A stretch of DNA of 64,000 nt from positions 24,840,698 through 24,904,697 of the forward strand of contig NC_057919.1 in the NCBI RefSeq assembly GCF_018873765.1, given 5' to 3'. The position numbers were made by a program, and so were the translations under genes. A model generated the notes under the pieces. The model was given only the letters and a program-made list of their open reading frames with translations, was not told the origin of the DNA and searched no databases. Shown piece by piece: positions 25,851-37,772 of the stretch (its first letter is position 1; each line of letters begins with the position of its first letter). The stretch comes from Telopea speciosissima. Lineage: Eukaryota; Streptophyta; Magnoliopsida; Proteales; Proteaceae.

Positions 25851-26213
25851 AATGATGACATTTGAATATTATTCAGATTATGCGAAGAAATAAGAAAAAT
25901 GGGAGAGTTGGACTGTGCATTGTAATACACTCTTATATGCAAATAGAAATTGCAGTTTATGATGTCACATTGAGCAAATAGAGAAGTTACATGTAACATT
26001 GACTGGAAACAACATCTTGATTACCATGGTAGTATGTCTGAATATGACTGCAGACAACAGCATACATCAAAATAAATTTGCACATTGTCTCTGAGCAGAA
26101 TTTCCACATTTAATTGCATCAGCAACGATATTGCTGATGTACCATCAATCGAAGAACATCCCTCGCCCTGCTTCAGGGTTTTACACCAGAGAAAAAAAAT
26201 CCCCATCTGCAAT

Positions 26214-29200
26214 TCAACCACACCACCTGTAGATGCCAGATGGGTCTGCATTTTGAACAATCCATGGATGCTCAAGAAGCTTGTGTAGTGGGAGACGTTC
26301 TGAAGAATCCTTGACAAGCATCTAGTATCCACAAGTGATTCAAAACTCAAAACTTTTTATGTTCAGGAACATGACAAATCTCAAATGTTCATAGACAGGG
26401 GAAGGAGATCTCACCTGACTAATAAGGTCCTTTGCTGCAGAAGAAACCATTGGTTTTGAAGGAAACTTGAGATCCACTTTTACTATCCTGCATGTGTTTT
26501 AACCATCTACATTAGCATCTTATGGGGAAAGGATTGGACCCAACAGAAATAGTTTCAGATATTAGAAATCTTATGGTACAGAATGTAGATTGAATTCCAA
26601 TCGTTGGAAAAATATGCCAGCTCCAAAAGTTCACATTCATTGTGAAAAACAGAAATTTCTCACTAACGTATTGAGAATAACATTGTCAATGTTCTTTTTT
26701 CTCTACAAATCATCATGAGAGAGAGAGAGAGAGAGAGAAAGAGACTGCAAAACTAGCAATTTCTGTTGAAAGAAGAATACATCTTCTAACAAGAGGGAGC
26801 AGCTTGCAAAATTGGTAGTTTGGACAATATCTCATGTTCTGTTTACCTTCTATATGTGTCGGAGCGTTCTTTCGCTAATTATCATGAGAGAGAGAGAGAG
26901 AGAACAAAACTAGCATTTTCTGTTCAAAGAAAAATATAGTTTCTAACAAGAGGGAGCTTGCAAAATTGGTAGTTTGGACAATTTTTCATGTTCTGTTTAC
27001 CTTCTATATGTGTCTGAGTGTTCTTTTGCTTCAAATGGGGGTACCCCATAAAGGAACTCATAGCAGAGGACACCAAGGCTCCAAATGTCAACGCTTGCAT
27101 CATGCTCTACACTCTCGACTGTAAATGGAATGACTATTTTACTAAATAACCAAACCAGAATATATAGGCAAAGCAAAAAGATCTGATTAAAGAGTTTTGT
27201 TCCTACACAACTGAGCATACCCATCTCAGGTGGAAGGTAATCCAGTGTACCACACATGGTCCGCCTGCGATTAAATGTATGCACAGACCAACCAAAATCT
27301 GCAATTTTCAGTTCACCCTGTGGATAGCATCAAGCATTGATAATAAGCGCATGAAATGCCATGTAATCAATAAGAGGAAGTGGTAACTCTGAGCCAAACT
27401 TGAGATTATCACCTGCGCACCAATCAGAAGGTTCTCCGGTTTGATATCTCTATGTATAACATGCTTCCCATGGCAATATATGAGTGCCTGTGCTAATGAT
27501 GAAATATACTGTAACACCACATTCAAATTCCGTAATTTCTAGTTAGGTAAAATAAATAATTAGGGAAATTTGAAGGAGATAAATGAATTCATGTTACTTC
27601 ATCAATAGTGACAAACCGTCAGCGATATACGGATAGAATAATGAGAAACTGTGCCAAGTTCATCATATGTAGAGGGCTCACCGTGGCAGCACGCTTTTCA
27701 CTGAAATACTTGCATTTCTGAAGTTCCTTGTAGAGCTCACCTTTGGCTGCGTATTCTAGTATCAAATAAACCCGTGTCTGCAATAATTATATAAAACGAA
27801 TAATAATTGGTCAATGGCTAAACATTTGTTCCCTTGAGTCTTGGACTAGAATAAACCTCCATCACCCCCACCAAAAGGTGGAGGGGGAAGAAGTGATGCA
27901 CCAGGCATTGAGATGGTTCAACAGTTTCCAGACCTGATCATAGAAATATCCATAGAGGCGTAGGATATTAGGGTGTCGTAGATGGCTTTGTATTTCAACC
28001 TCCCTGCGTAGCTGATGCTCAACCTGAGACTGCTTGAGCTGGCTCTTGAAAAGTACTTTGAGTGCAACGACGTGACTGCTCTGTTTTGATGAATGAATAG
28101 CCTTATGTTACTTGATGATGGAAAATAAAGACTAAAATACAGATTGCATGAAACTACAAGAGGGATTTTCAATAAGCATGTGAAATGAAACATGCATTAT
28201 ACTTCAAGCTTGAAAAGAAAATGCATAATTTGGGTTTCGATTTTCACAAAAATGCTTACATTTTGAGAACTGTTGAAGTTTATATTGAGCATATAGGGCT
28301 AGTAGGATATCTCCTCAATTAGAATATTCCTTATTCTAATCGAGATTCTCTCCTATGTGTCCCTTTTCTATTTGTAATTAAAGTCAGTCGACTCAGTCCT
28401 AGTTAGTCTATGGTTAGCCTAGTCCTAGTTTGGTTTCCTATTGTAACTATGTCTCTAATTTGTGATTCCTAGTAGGATTAGGAATCCTTTCTTTGTATTC
28501 TGATTCTATATAAATAAAAGCATTGTGTGTGTGTGGGGGGGGGGGGGGCAGTTCAATTTATTCTCTCTAGACAGTCCCCCTTTCTCTCCTCCATCTCCTT
28601 TCTCCTCCATCACCTTCAGTTCTGGTGTTTTAGAGTTCTAATAAGTTACAAGAACAAATGACAAATAAATCATATGCAAATGGAATATTTGGTTTGGATA
28701 GTATGAATTTGTAACTCTTACAAAGCTTTAGTATCTTACTCTACCAAAGATAAACGAAGATCATGGAACACTATATGCAAATGGCAGTAAAGGACGACAC
28801 CATTGATACCATACACAAATCTGGCAGTAGGGGAAGAAAAGATCTGTAAAACCTCGAGATCGCTGAAATTTTGGCAATGTTAAGTACAGACAATGTTGCT
28901 CTTTAACGGGTCGAAGATTCAAGCTGCAAAACCCTCTTTTTCCACACACACCCCCCCCCCCCCCAAACCTTTCTTTATGGGCCCTCACATAACTGCGATG
29001 TCTTTCTGCTTCCTGCTTATGTCTTACTATTCTGGATCTCCTAATTAACTATCATTCGAACAGACAGGCTCTAAATTAAATGATTGATAGATTACAAAGA
29101 CATCCAGTGCGAATTCCACAAAAACCTACCCGATTCAGAAACTTAGAAAGAAAGGGAGAGAAACAAAAGATTCCTCCAAAAAATATGTAATTGAAATTAA

Positions 29201-29760
29201 AAAAAAAAAAAAAAAAAAAAAACCTTCTTTTCCCTCGCCAAATAGACATGACCGAATTTTCCTCTTCCGAGAGGCTTCCCAATGTCAAAATCATTCAGAG
29301 TCCACCTTTTCTTCTCTGCTGGAGAAACCTCTGAAGAAGTCTGTGGAAAAAAAAAACAAACAACTTAAGAGTATCAGAAAGCCACGTCCATCGTAAACCC
29401 AAGAACTATGTCAAATATTCAACGAATCATAACAGATACAGTGTCACTCCAAGCTTGCAAGAGGGAACAATTCAGCCAGAAACTGACCCAAGTAACCACC
29501 CCCTCCCCCAGACATTGCCCAGATTTTCTAATTTGTTAGCAAAAAGAAGAAGGGGTATAAAAAACTAAAGACTGATGGAGATTAGGTTACCCAAATTACG
29601 AACTGACAAGAACCCTAAGATTCCGAGTTTCTTCCAAGCAGGAAATGAAAAAGGGGGTTTAAAAGAAAAACCCTGAGGCCAATGCAAAACCCTAATCAGA
29701 TTGAAACCTAAGATAGATAGATACCTTTTCTTCAGGTTGTGCTTCTGCAGCGATCGCCAT
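26214..29760 (-). CDS. AUR1: Aurora kinase, plant alpha type, copy A (9 exons)
   Basis: A serine/threonine kinase of mitosis; alpha Auroras of plants act at the spindle and cell plate. Exons in transcript order: 29760-29725, 29340-29224, 28080-27934, 27777-27682, 27508-27413, 27317-27221, 27118-27001, 26487-26415, 26321-26214. Every intron is GT..AG, and phases close to 295 codons, about the usual length. The short N-terminus ([12 protein letters not shown]) leads into the ATP loop [17 protein letters not shown], then VALKVLF (catalytic Lys), [12 protein letters not shown] (helix C Glu), [17 protein letters not shown], the activation loop [16 protein letters not shown] with its target Thr, [13 protein letters not shown], and [18 protein letters not shown]. 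All kinase residues are present. Upstream is a GA-rich leader and an AACGG mitotic-type element. Intron 2 holds a solo LTR. The tail RWCG differs from copy B. Confidence 0.96.
28271..28650 (-). mobile_element. Solo LTR in Aurora copy A intron 2
   Basis: A 380-bp block opening TGTTGAAGTTTATATTGAGC and closing AATAAGTTACA is flanked by the 5 bp direct repeat AGAAC (28266-28270 and 28651-28655). A TATATAAATA box lies near 28508, so the LTR itself reads on the plus strand, opposite to the host gene. The matching intron of copy B has an empty site with one AGAAC (near 50191). No internal retrotransposon sequence remains. Confidence 0.88.
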
Positions 29761-29860
29761 GGGGAGAGGGAGAGAGAGAGAGAGAAAGAACGAGCGACGA
29801 AACGCAAGGGGACGAAACAACGAAGGAAACGTTGTATTGTTTGGACATCTTCACCCAGGT

Positions 29861-29871
29861 TACAACGGTCG
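29861..29871 (+). promoter_or_regulatory. AACGG core, candidate mitotic (MSA-like) element, copy A
   Basis: TACAACGGTCG about 100 bp upstream of the Aurora start codon. M-phase promoters of plants use the MYB3R site YCYAACGGYY, which works in either orientation. Here the AACGGYY core matches but the upstream C does not. The same 11 bases are preserved in copy B (51428-51438), although the surrounding DNA has indels. Confidence 0.5.
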
Positions 29872-29945
29872 GATTTGTGTGGATTTACACGTGGTCTGGT
29901 CAGCAGCCAGCTTGCACATTTGAATTAGCATTCGCGAGGGAAGTA

Positions 29946-30259
29946 TACACTTTTTTGTGTAGTTTTGTAAAACCAAACCTGGATTTTTGAGTATTTTTGT
30001 AAAGGAAAATCCAAAAATGGGTAATCATGTAATTTACTTAAATTTTGTAGCATAGAAAATGTATAAAACTGAAGAGAAGATAAAGACAGACAAATATATA
30101 TTTTTTGTTTACTTGAAGAAAAAAGAAATCTTAGAAAGTAATCAAAATGGAAGACCAATTGTTATCACACAATGGACCGTGAGGGGTGGTACCCATATCT
30201 TTTACCTGGATTTGGAGGCGCTATAAACCCTAATGTCCTTTGCCGACAATTCTGTCAGA
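29946..30259. other. Junction DNA between Aurora copy A and the LINE
   Basis: About 300 bp of AT-rich DNA. It has no counterpart beside copy B and no visible gene. Confidence 0.5.
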
Positions 30260-30854
30260 TTTGGGTATGAAAGAGATGACTTATGCCTCTATTTATCTTG
30301 GATGTCCAATATTTGTTAATATAACAAAAGTCTATCCTTCAAAAGACTAGTAAATAGAGTTCAATGTAAGTTAGCTCAATGGAAATTGCCGCTTTTATCT
30401 CAAGTTGGTATATCAGTCCTTGTTAAATCAGTGTTGAATTCTATCCCAACATACCTTATGTCATGTTTTTTGGTGCCCAAGAATATTTGTAATAAGTTTG
30501 ATTCAATATGTTCAAAATTCTGGGGTGAGGAAAAGGATGGGTGTAGAGAAAGTTATCACTGATTTCTTGGTCAAGTATTTGCAAACCCAAACATCTGGGT
30601 GGCTTGGTTTTCGCCTAAACCATGCCACAATGAAATAGTTCTTATTAGACTAGTATGGAGACTTCTTAAGAATCCCTCAACCCTATGGTGTATAGTCCTT
30701 AAAGCTAAGTATTTTCCTGACTCAAATATTCTTGATTTTAACTTTGTTTCAAAGCTTGGTTCTTATATTTGGAATAGCATTGTTCATATATCCTGCCTAG
30801 TCTTAAAAATCTTAATTGTGTGTTGGAAAATTGGTAATGATAGACTTATTAATT
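30260..30854 (+). pseudogene. L1-type LINE remnant, left part (split by a MULE)
   Basis: The plus strand encodes the reverse transcriptase thumb/connection region of a plant L1-type element: YLGCPIF (about 30296), KLPLLSQVGISVLVKSVLNS, IPTYLMSCFLVPKNICNKF, WRLLKNPSTLW and AKYFPDSNILDF, then GNDRLIN, where it is cut by the MULE insertion at 30855. The frame resumes exactly at 38537 with LWNDAWIPHWP after one copy of the target duplication is removed. Internal stops and frame changes are present. Confidence 0.82.
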
Positions 30855-31361
30855 GGGTTTTTTACAATTATCACCCCAAAATCTTTCATATTTATTATTA
30901 CCCCTTAAAAACTTTGAAACAATTGTTACCCTCTCCTGTTACATACTAATAACTAATTGGTCCCCACCGTTACATTTTCGTAACGGAGAGGGTTAGTCGT
31001 GACAGTGTACCGTTGTCACGGATTTTCTAGGACCAAAATGCCCTTTTGGGGTGATAGTTGTAAAAAAAAAAAAAACCACCCTATCACCGGCCACCCCATC
31101 ACCGTCCCTACTCCTCCTCCTCCTTCTTCTTCTTCCTCCTCAGCAACCCCAAACCTTATTTTCTCCACTTGAGGTCCTAATCTAGAAGCTTTTATACGCA
31201 AACACTTTCAACCCCGCCACCTCCGCTGCTCTTCTCCGGATCCTCGGCTCATTGAAACTGCTACGATCATCTTCCCAAAGGCAAGCACTCAGGCTGCTCC
31301 ACCTCCTCCATCACAGAACCAGCACCAGAAATAATAAATGGGATGAAGAGGAATTTCATAC

Positions 31362-31849
31362 CTGTAATACAGAGAAAAGCAGAGAAAGAACATAACTGTG
31401 AAGCACCATGGAAACGTAGATAGTACCCACCATGCAGCCAATGAATCCCAGCGTCAAAGGAAGTCTCTGGTAGAAAGAAGTGTCTAGCATGATGATCAAA
31501 TTGATTCGATTGTTGGCTTCCCAGGAATAAGTGATAAATGTTAACCCATAAATATCCAAAAAGTTAAAATACCTCTTTTGTTGACATGTGTGCAAGCTGG
31601 GTTTTTTGGACCTTTTAAGGGCGAAGAAAGATCCATTAATGATGAAAGCACATCCAAGGGTAAAGCAGATAGCAAATTTCTGAGGCATTTGCACCATTAC
31701 TGGAAGGAACATGGTAAATGCAATGAAAATGAAGAACACTCCAGTCGCCAGGAATAAACCAAAGTACATGAGAGATTTTCCAGAAGGGACATATATAGGT
31801 GGTAGCAGACTGGAGGTTCCCTGGTAAATCCTTCACTCCTTTCGAAACC
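31362..31849 (-). pseudogene. Captured SFT2-type vesicle transport gene fragment
   Basis: Two exon blocks on the minus strand (31849-31573 and 31466-31362) are separated by a retained GT..AG intron. They encode the membrane core of a plant SFT2/Got1-like protein, which serves endosome-to-Golgi vesicle fusion: VKDLPGNLQSAT, MYFGLFLATGVFFIFIAF, LPVMVQMPQKFAICFTLGCA, FFALK, then RLPLTLGFIGCMVGTIYVSM and VLHSYVLSLLFSVLQ. Single-base insertions shift the frame after the first block start and around FFALK, so no intact product is possible. 5' and 3' exons of the full gene (family length roughly 200-240 residues) are missing. It lies inside the Pack-MULE, and the intron shows that capture was from DNA, not RNA. 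Confidence 0.88.
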
Positions 31850-32307
31850 CTACAATATCAAATTGGAGAAAATCAGCAGGTACTACCAGAGAAAAAAGAA
31901 ATCAAAATATATATCAAATTTAGGTAGAAGATAAAGAAGATACTCATGTATTCTTGCTACCAATTTTATTGAGTAAAGAACGCATTGTCTGATTTATCAA
32001 TGCATTAGGAGTCAGCTACATAAATCCTTACCATTATAAGCAGTTTAGCATTGGATAATGAATGGGCAACATTACATACAACCGACCTTCCTCCACTCCT
32101 ACACTCTCAAGCCGTAATCCAGAGAATTCAAGTACCAACTTGCACAAACTTCTCCATGCAGCACATATAAATAGCTAATGGACTATATAAACTTTGAAAC
32201 AAAATTTTAAGAATGTAAACCACTGCTTCACAGTCACAGTAACATACCCATCCTTAAAAGTCCATTACCTCTATTCATAATCTAAAATCTGCTATCTGGA
32301 CCCTATG

Positions 32308-32406
32308 GAACTTTCTATTTCACTGAAGACCAGGAAACACAGCTGCTTGTTCATGACACAACAGAGATGCAAGGTATGAGACTTCGGAAAAATTCCCAAA
32401 CTAGAA

Positions 32407-32444
<38 letters not shown>

Positions 32445-32546
32445 AACTTTCTATTTCACTGAAGACCGGGAAACACAAAGCTTGTTGTTCATGACACAAC
32501 AGAGATGCAAGGTATGAGACTTCGGAAAAAAATCCCAAACTAGAGT
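32308..32546. repeat. Tandem duplication with (CT)n between units
   Basis: GGAACTTTCTATTTCACTGA through CCCAAACTAGA occurs at about 32308-32403 and 32443-32546, separated by a (CT)n tract (32411-32442). It lies in Pack-MULE interior DNA, probably captured intron or flank. Confidence 0.9.
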
Positions 32547-32849
32547 ATCCTCAAACTTTGTGTAGAAACCCCTGCATCACACAGTGTTCATGCTAATTTC
32601 TGATAAATCAAGGAATGTAATTATGATGAAATCAACTGAGTGGTAGGCATAACTATGACTAGGCAAGGAGGGGTGGGGTAGGAAGGGGTTCCTCCTTCAC
32701 CAAAAGAGGGGTGGGTGGTGGTGCAAGGGTCGGGTTTGATAGAGAGAAACCCGAGAGGTGTGGGAGGAGGGCTGTTAAGGCATTAGTTAATTCAGGGGTT
32801 TGAGGGAGGTTAGCTAGGAGAGAGAGAAAATGGTTTTCGACTGGATCAG

Positions 32850-33126
32850 TATTGAGAGAAAGATCATCAAATCTCTTACCTGCCTTTCTCGGTTCAATAG
32901 CACATGTGATAATACATGTGATATAAATCCTGATAGTTATGGAAACTCAATATCCTGGGCACTATAGATAGCACATCTCAACCATAATATTTTCCATTCA
33001 ATATATTGTAAATCACCCAATATTGGGATACCAAATTTACCTTTATCTTGTAAGATATGTAAGTCATGTATTTATATTCCCATTGGGGATTATTAGCAGA
33101 TTAAGGGAATACAATCCAGTTCAGCA
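32850..33126 (+). repeat. 5' LTR of the copia element
   Basis: 277 bp. The inner short palindrome CACATGTGATAATACATGTG is shared with the 3' LTR. It ends CAGTTCAGCA. The terminal dinucleotide at the start is TA, apparently a mutated TG. Confidence 0.97.
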
Positions 33127-33140
33127 TGGTATCCAGAGCC
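33127..33140 (+). other. Primer binding site (initiator methionine tRNA)
   Basis: TGGTATCCAGAGCC directly follows the 5' LTR. It matches the copia primer site TGGTATCAGAGCC with one extra C. Confidence 0.85.
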
Positions 33141-33204
33141 ACAGTTGCTCCATTGAGCCAACTTTGAATTGTTTTTTTTCTTTCTCCTTCCTCTCCCTCT
33201 TGCA

Positions 33205-36200
33205 ATGGAAGGCAGCAATAATCCTGATGTCAATGGCAGTTCCATTGTAGGCACCAACAACTTGGCCGCCACTCTCCCTCTTTCTTCTTCTATTTCTCCT
33301 CCATCCTTGAATCATGCTCATCATTACATCTCCCTCAAACTCAATTCTAAAAACTTCATCTTTTGGCAAACCCAAGTGGAGCCGTTCTTGGATGGACAGA
33401 ACTTATTCAGTCACATAGATGGTACAATTCCATGTCCTTTGGACCCTATTGCGGCTGCCGCATGGAGAAGACAAGACTCCCTTACAAGAAGCATGTTAGT
33501 GTCCTCTCTGTCTGAGGAGGTGTTCCCTTTGATTGTTGGGAAAAAGACTAGCCGAGACATATGGCTAACCCTGCAGACTGCGTTTTCCTCTCCCTCTGAG
33601 AGCCTTTTGATGGCCTTGAATATGGCCTTGATTGATCTGGAGCAGAAATCAGATGAATCAGTGTCCGTGTTTCTCCAACGTGCAAAGTCCATAGTTGATG
33701 AACTTGCTACCGTGGGTTATACCTTGCGGCCTGGGGCATTCAATCTCCATGTGTACCGGGGATTGAAGCCTGGATTTAAATCGATGGTGTCTTCTCTTTT
33801 AACACGGACAGACCCGATTGCTTATGACGATCTACATGCGATGTTGTTGAGTCATGAATTTCTTCATGGCTCCTCCTTAAAGAAACTGAACATTAGTGAT
33901 GCTGCTTCCTCCTCTACTCAGCCTACTACGAATACTGTGCAAAGATCCACATCCTCCAGCCCTTCTGGATCCTCTCCTCCAACCCGTGGTGGTAGGGGAG
34001 GCCGTTGGGGTCGTGGAGGCCCTGGGGCTGCTCGTGGTCGTGGACCTCAGACCAGCTATGGCCGTTTTTGGTGTGCTATATGTAGGCGCACTAACCACTC
34101 TACAAACCGCTGCTTTTATCATCCACAAGCCACCTATTCATCCACTACCTCTTACCCATTTCAGATTCCCAACTCTCCTTCAGCCCATCATACCTACCCA
34201 CACCCGAATGTCACCTATCCACCCTATAGCCATCCAAACCCGCCTCTCCTACCCACACCTCATCCATCGAACACCTTGCCATGGTACCCGGATACAGGTG
34301 CTTCTCACCATGTAACCCCTGATCTCCAGGCTTTTTCACAATATGATGACTATACTGGTAATGACCAATTGCATGTGGGTAATGGTAAGGGTTTGCACAT
34401 TGACCATATTGGTTCCTCCTCTCTACCATCTCTATCATCTCGTTTATTTTCTTTACATAACATTCTTCATGTCCCATCCATCTCTAAGTCTCTTTTGTCT
34501 ATTCAAAAATTTTCACAAGATAACAATGTGTTCTTTGAATTTCACCCATCTCACTTTCTTGTGAAGGATCAGGTAACCATGGAAACGCTGCTGTCCGGAC
34601 CGAGTAAAGGTGGCCTTTATGAGCTTCATTCTTCCAGCCCTTCTGTTCACTCTGATGATCATGGTTCCATTGATTTGTGGCATTCCCGTCTTGGGCATCC
34701 CAATGAACAAACACTTCGTCATACCCTACGTGCTCATAATTTATCTTTTATTAATTTTCGTTTCAAATCATTGTGTAAGGCCTGTCACATGGGCAAGGCC
34801 AATTGTCTCTCTCTTCAATTAACTAGTAGCAAAAGTATTTTTCCCTTGGATTTAATATTTACAGACGTTTGGGGGCCATCTCCAACCCCATCGACTTCCC
34901 ATCATAGGTATTACGTTACTTTTGTTGACGATAATACCAAATTTATTTGGTTCTACCCATTAGTTCACAAATCTGACGTATTTGATATCTTTCCAAAATT
35001 CCAAGCCTTGGTTGAAAGGTTATTTGGAAGGAAAATCAGGGCCATTCAATCTGATTGGGGTGGAGAATATAGGTCCCTTCAAGAATATTTTTCCAGACTT
35101 GGTATTATTCATCGTGTTTCTACGCCACACACACATGAGCAGTAAGGGTCTGTTGAGAGACGTCATCGCCACATTGTTGAGACTGGTCTCACCCTTCTTG
35201 CTCATGCGTTTGTGCCCCAGAAATACTGGCACTTTGCTTTTGAGACTGTTGTTTATCTAATCAATAGAATGCCATCATCTGTATCTCTTGGCATATCTCC
35301 TTTTCAGTTAGTTTTTCACCAAGCACCAAATTATGATTTTCTTAGAGTTTTTGGCTGCCTTTGTTACCCTTATTTACGTCCATATAATAACCACAAAATG
35401 GATTACCGGTCCACAACTTGCGTGTTTCTTGGCTATAGTTCTTCACATCATGGTTACAGATGCATGGATTTACAATCAGAGAAAATATATATTGCTCGTC
35501 ATGTTCGTTTTGACGAGCACTCATTTCCATTCACTAAGTCTTTACCATCTTCCTCCATACCCGTTACCCCTGATGTTCCCATCCCTTGGGCGTCATCCTC
35601 TATGTCTCCACCACGTGCACCATTACCATCTCCCATGCAACACTTATCAGTAGGTTCCCCACCACACACGCCAGTACCCTTGTCTCCACCACAATTAACC
35701 CCAAACCAAAGCCCAACATCCACGACCTTTCCAAACCAAGTTCCCACATCACCATCTACCCCACCATCCACATCGTCACCTGTACCGTTAAAAACTCGGC
35801 CAATTCATGACCTATACAACCCTCAGCCCGCACCACAATCACCCTTACAACCAAACCCGCTGCCTGCACCTTCATTACATCCCATGCGGCTTCGGTCTCA
35901 CACACGGCGGCCTAATGCAAATATTGTTCATCCAGTTTCTACTGAACCTTCTTCCTTTTCGCAGGCAAATAAAGTTCCTGAATGGAGGGCAGCTATGACT
36001 GAGGAGTTCAATATCTTACTCCGAAATGGCACCTGGACACTTGTGCCATGAACTGAGTCCATGAATCTTATTGGCAACAAGTGGGTGTATAGAATTAAAA
36101 GAAAAGCAGATGGTAGTCTTGAGCGCTACAAAGCGCGCCTAGTGCAAAAGGGTTTCACCAACAACATGGGCTTGATTACAGTGAAACATTCAGCCCAGTG

Positions 36201-37481
36201 GTGAAGCCAACCACAATTAGATGTGTACTTTCAATTGCCATTTCAAATAACTGGCCGATTCAGTAGTTAAACGTACAGAATGCGTTCCTTCATGGGACGT
36301 TAGATGAAGAAGTGTATATGTCCCAACCACAGGGGTTTGTTAACCCATCCTACCCAGACCATGTGTGCAGGCTGCACCGATCTCTTTATGGGCTCAAACA
36401 AGCCCCACGGGCCTGGTTTCATAGACTATCTGAGTTCCTTATCAGCTTGGGATTTACTGGTTCTCGGACCGATACTTCACTATTTATTCGACGGTCTGGT
36501 GCTCATGTATGCTATATCCTCGTATATGTGGATGATATAATTATCACGGGCAACGACAACACAATGATTCAATCACTGCTTGGGCGTTTGTCCACAGAAT
36601 TCTCTATCAAGGACCTTGGGGAGCTTCATTTTTTCCTCGGTATTAAGGTCAATAGACACCCCAAGGGAATTATCCTGTCTCAAGCCCGGGACATTGGTGA
36701 TTTGCTATAGCGTACTGGGATGACTGATTGTAAACCTATCAAGACCCCTATGGCTACAACTATGACTTTCTCTGATCAAGGGGGTGCACCACTGCCTGAT
36801 CCCACAAAATATCGGTCAGTGGTGGGAGCATTACAGTATGTGACTTTGACTCGACCAGATGTCTCCTTTGTAGTCAATAAAGCTTGCCAATTCATGCACT
36901 CTCCAATCGAGGAACACTGGCAGCTAGTAAAAAGAATTATTTGGTATCTTCAAAGTACTCAATCACGTGGGCTCTTAATAGAGCGTTCAAAAACCTGATC
37001 TCTACAGGCCTTCACAGATGCAGATTGGGCTGGAGACGGGTCTGACAAAAAATCCACAGGTGGTTTTGTGATTTTTCTGGGCCCTAATCTGGTCTCATGG
37101 GTCTCTAGAAAACAAAGAACACTAGCTCGGTCCTCAACCGAGGCGGAGTACAAAGCATTGGCCGATGCATCAGCAGAGCTCGTATGGCTAGAATCGATAC
37201 TTGGGGAACTTGGATTCCTACTTTCTGGACCACCGATCCTGTGGTGTGACAATCTGGGGGCTACTTACCTATCAGCCAATCCAGTATTCCATGCACGAAC
37301 CAAACATGTTGAAGTAGATTTCCATTTTGTTCGTGATCGAGTGGCTAAAAAGCAATTACAAGTGCAGTTCATATCTTCCCAAGATCAGCTCGCGGACACC
37401 TTAACAAAGCCTCTAGCACATTCCAGATTTGCAACTCTAAGGGACAAGCTGAAGATTTGGTTGCCCGATTCTCCACCTTGA
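33205..37481 (+). pseudogene. Copia gag-pol polyprotein, broken
   Basis: The frame from ATG 33205 encodes gag (LNSKNFIFWQTQVEPFLDG), an Arg/Gly-rich stretch, the zinc knuckle CAICRRTNHSTNRC, the protease site WYPDTGASHHVT, and integrase (HxxxH...CxxC: WHSRLGHPNE, CKACHMGK; then LIFTDVWGPSP and DWGGEYRS). RT follows with LYGLKQAPRAW and YVDDIIITG, and RNase H with [18 protein letters not shown] and [10 protein letters not shown], ending at 37481. Lesions: TAA at 35143 in integrase, TGA at 36049, a one-base loss near 36144 that shifts the frame, TAG at 36264, TAG at 36708 and TGA at 36996. The 33169 frame start is a TTG; the ATG at 33205 is preferred because it gives the usual hydrophilic gag N-terminus. 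The element cannot make its own polyprotein. Confidence 0.95.
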
Positions 37482-37488
37482 GGGGGTG

Positions 37489-37765
37489 TATTGAGAGAAA
37501 GATCATCAAATCTCTTACCTGCCTTTCTCGGTTCAATATCACATGTGATAATACATGTGATATGAATCCTGATAGTTATGGAAACTCAATATCCTGGGCA
37601 CTATAAATAGCACATCTCAACCATAATATTTTCCATTCAATATATTATAAATCACCCAATATTGGGATACCAAATTTACTTTTATCTTGTAAGATATGTA
37701 AGCCATGTATTTATATTCCCATTGGGGATTATTAGCAGATTAAGGGAATACAATCCAGTTCAACA
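37489..37765 (+). repeat. 3' LTR of the copia element
   Basis: 277 bp, preceded by a TTGAGGGGGTG purine tract and ending CAGTTCAACA. It differs from the 5' LTR by six transitions and one transversion by hand count. Confidence 0.97.
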
Positions 37766-37772
37766 ATCAGTG

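Larger units (their letters stand above)
24130..29945. repeat. Segmental duplication, copy A (Aurora locus)
   Basis: It aligns in the same orientation with 38965-51490. The left edge shares GCTTTGTAACATTAAAAGAG-like sequence about 100 bp after the PFK stop. The right edge is about 185 bp upstream of the Aurora start codon (TTTGAATTAGCATTCGCGAG against TTTGAATTAACGTTCGCGAG). Shared non-coding landmarks include GGCATGGGTCTACTGGGTTG (24704 and 40250) and the Aurora introns. Copy A is 5.8 kb and copy B 12.5 kb; the difference is mostly insertions in copy B. Confidence 0.93.
32850..37765 (+). mobile_element. Ty1/copia LTR retrotransposon, complete but degenerate
   Basis: Two 277-bp LTRs (32850-33126 and 37489-37765) open TATTGAGAG and close GTTCAGCA/GTTCAACA. 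They differ at 7 positions (2.5%) by hand count. A perfect 5 bp target duplication ATCAG flanks the element (32845-32849 and 37766-37770). A methionine-tRNA type primer site (33127) and a purine tract (37478-37488) are in place. The coding order gag-protease-integrase-RT-RNase H is the copia order. The polyprotein has several stops. It is inserted into the interior of the Pack-MULE. Confidence 0.97.

Noticed and set aside
26718-26738. CRISPR-like or tandem array
   Set aside because: Simple (GA)n microsatellite; no spaced repeats of the CRISPR kind anywhere in the window.
29739-29990. Plus-strand frames at the Aurora 5' end
   Set aside because: Arise from the GA-rich Aurora leader; the gene is on the minus strand.
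35499-35771. Minus-strand Gly-rich frame
   Set aside because: Antisense to the Pro/Ser-rich linker of the copia polyprotein.
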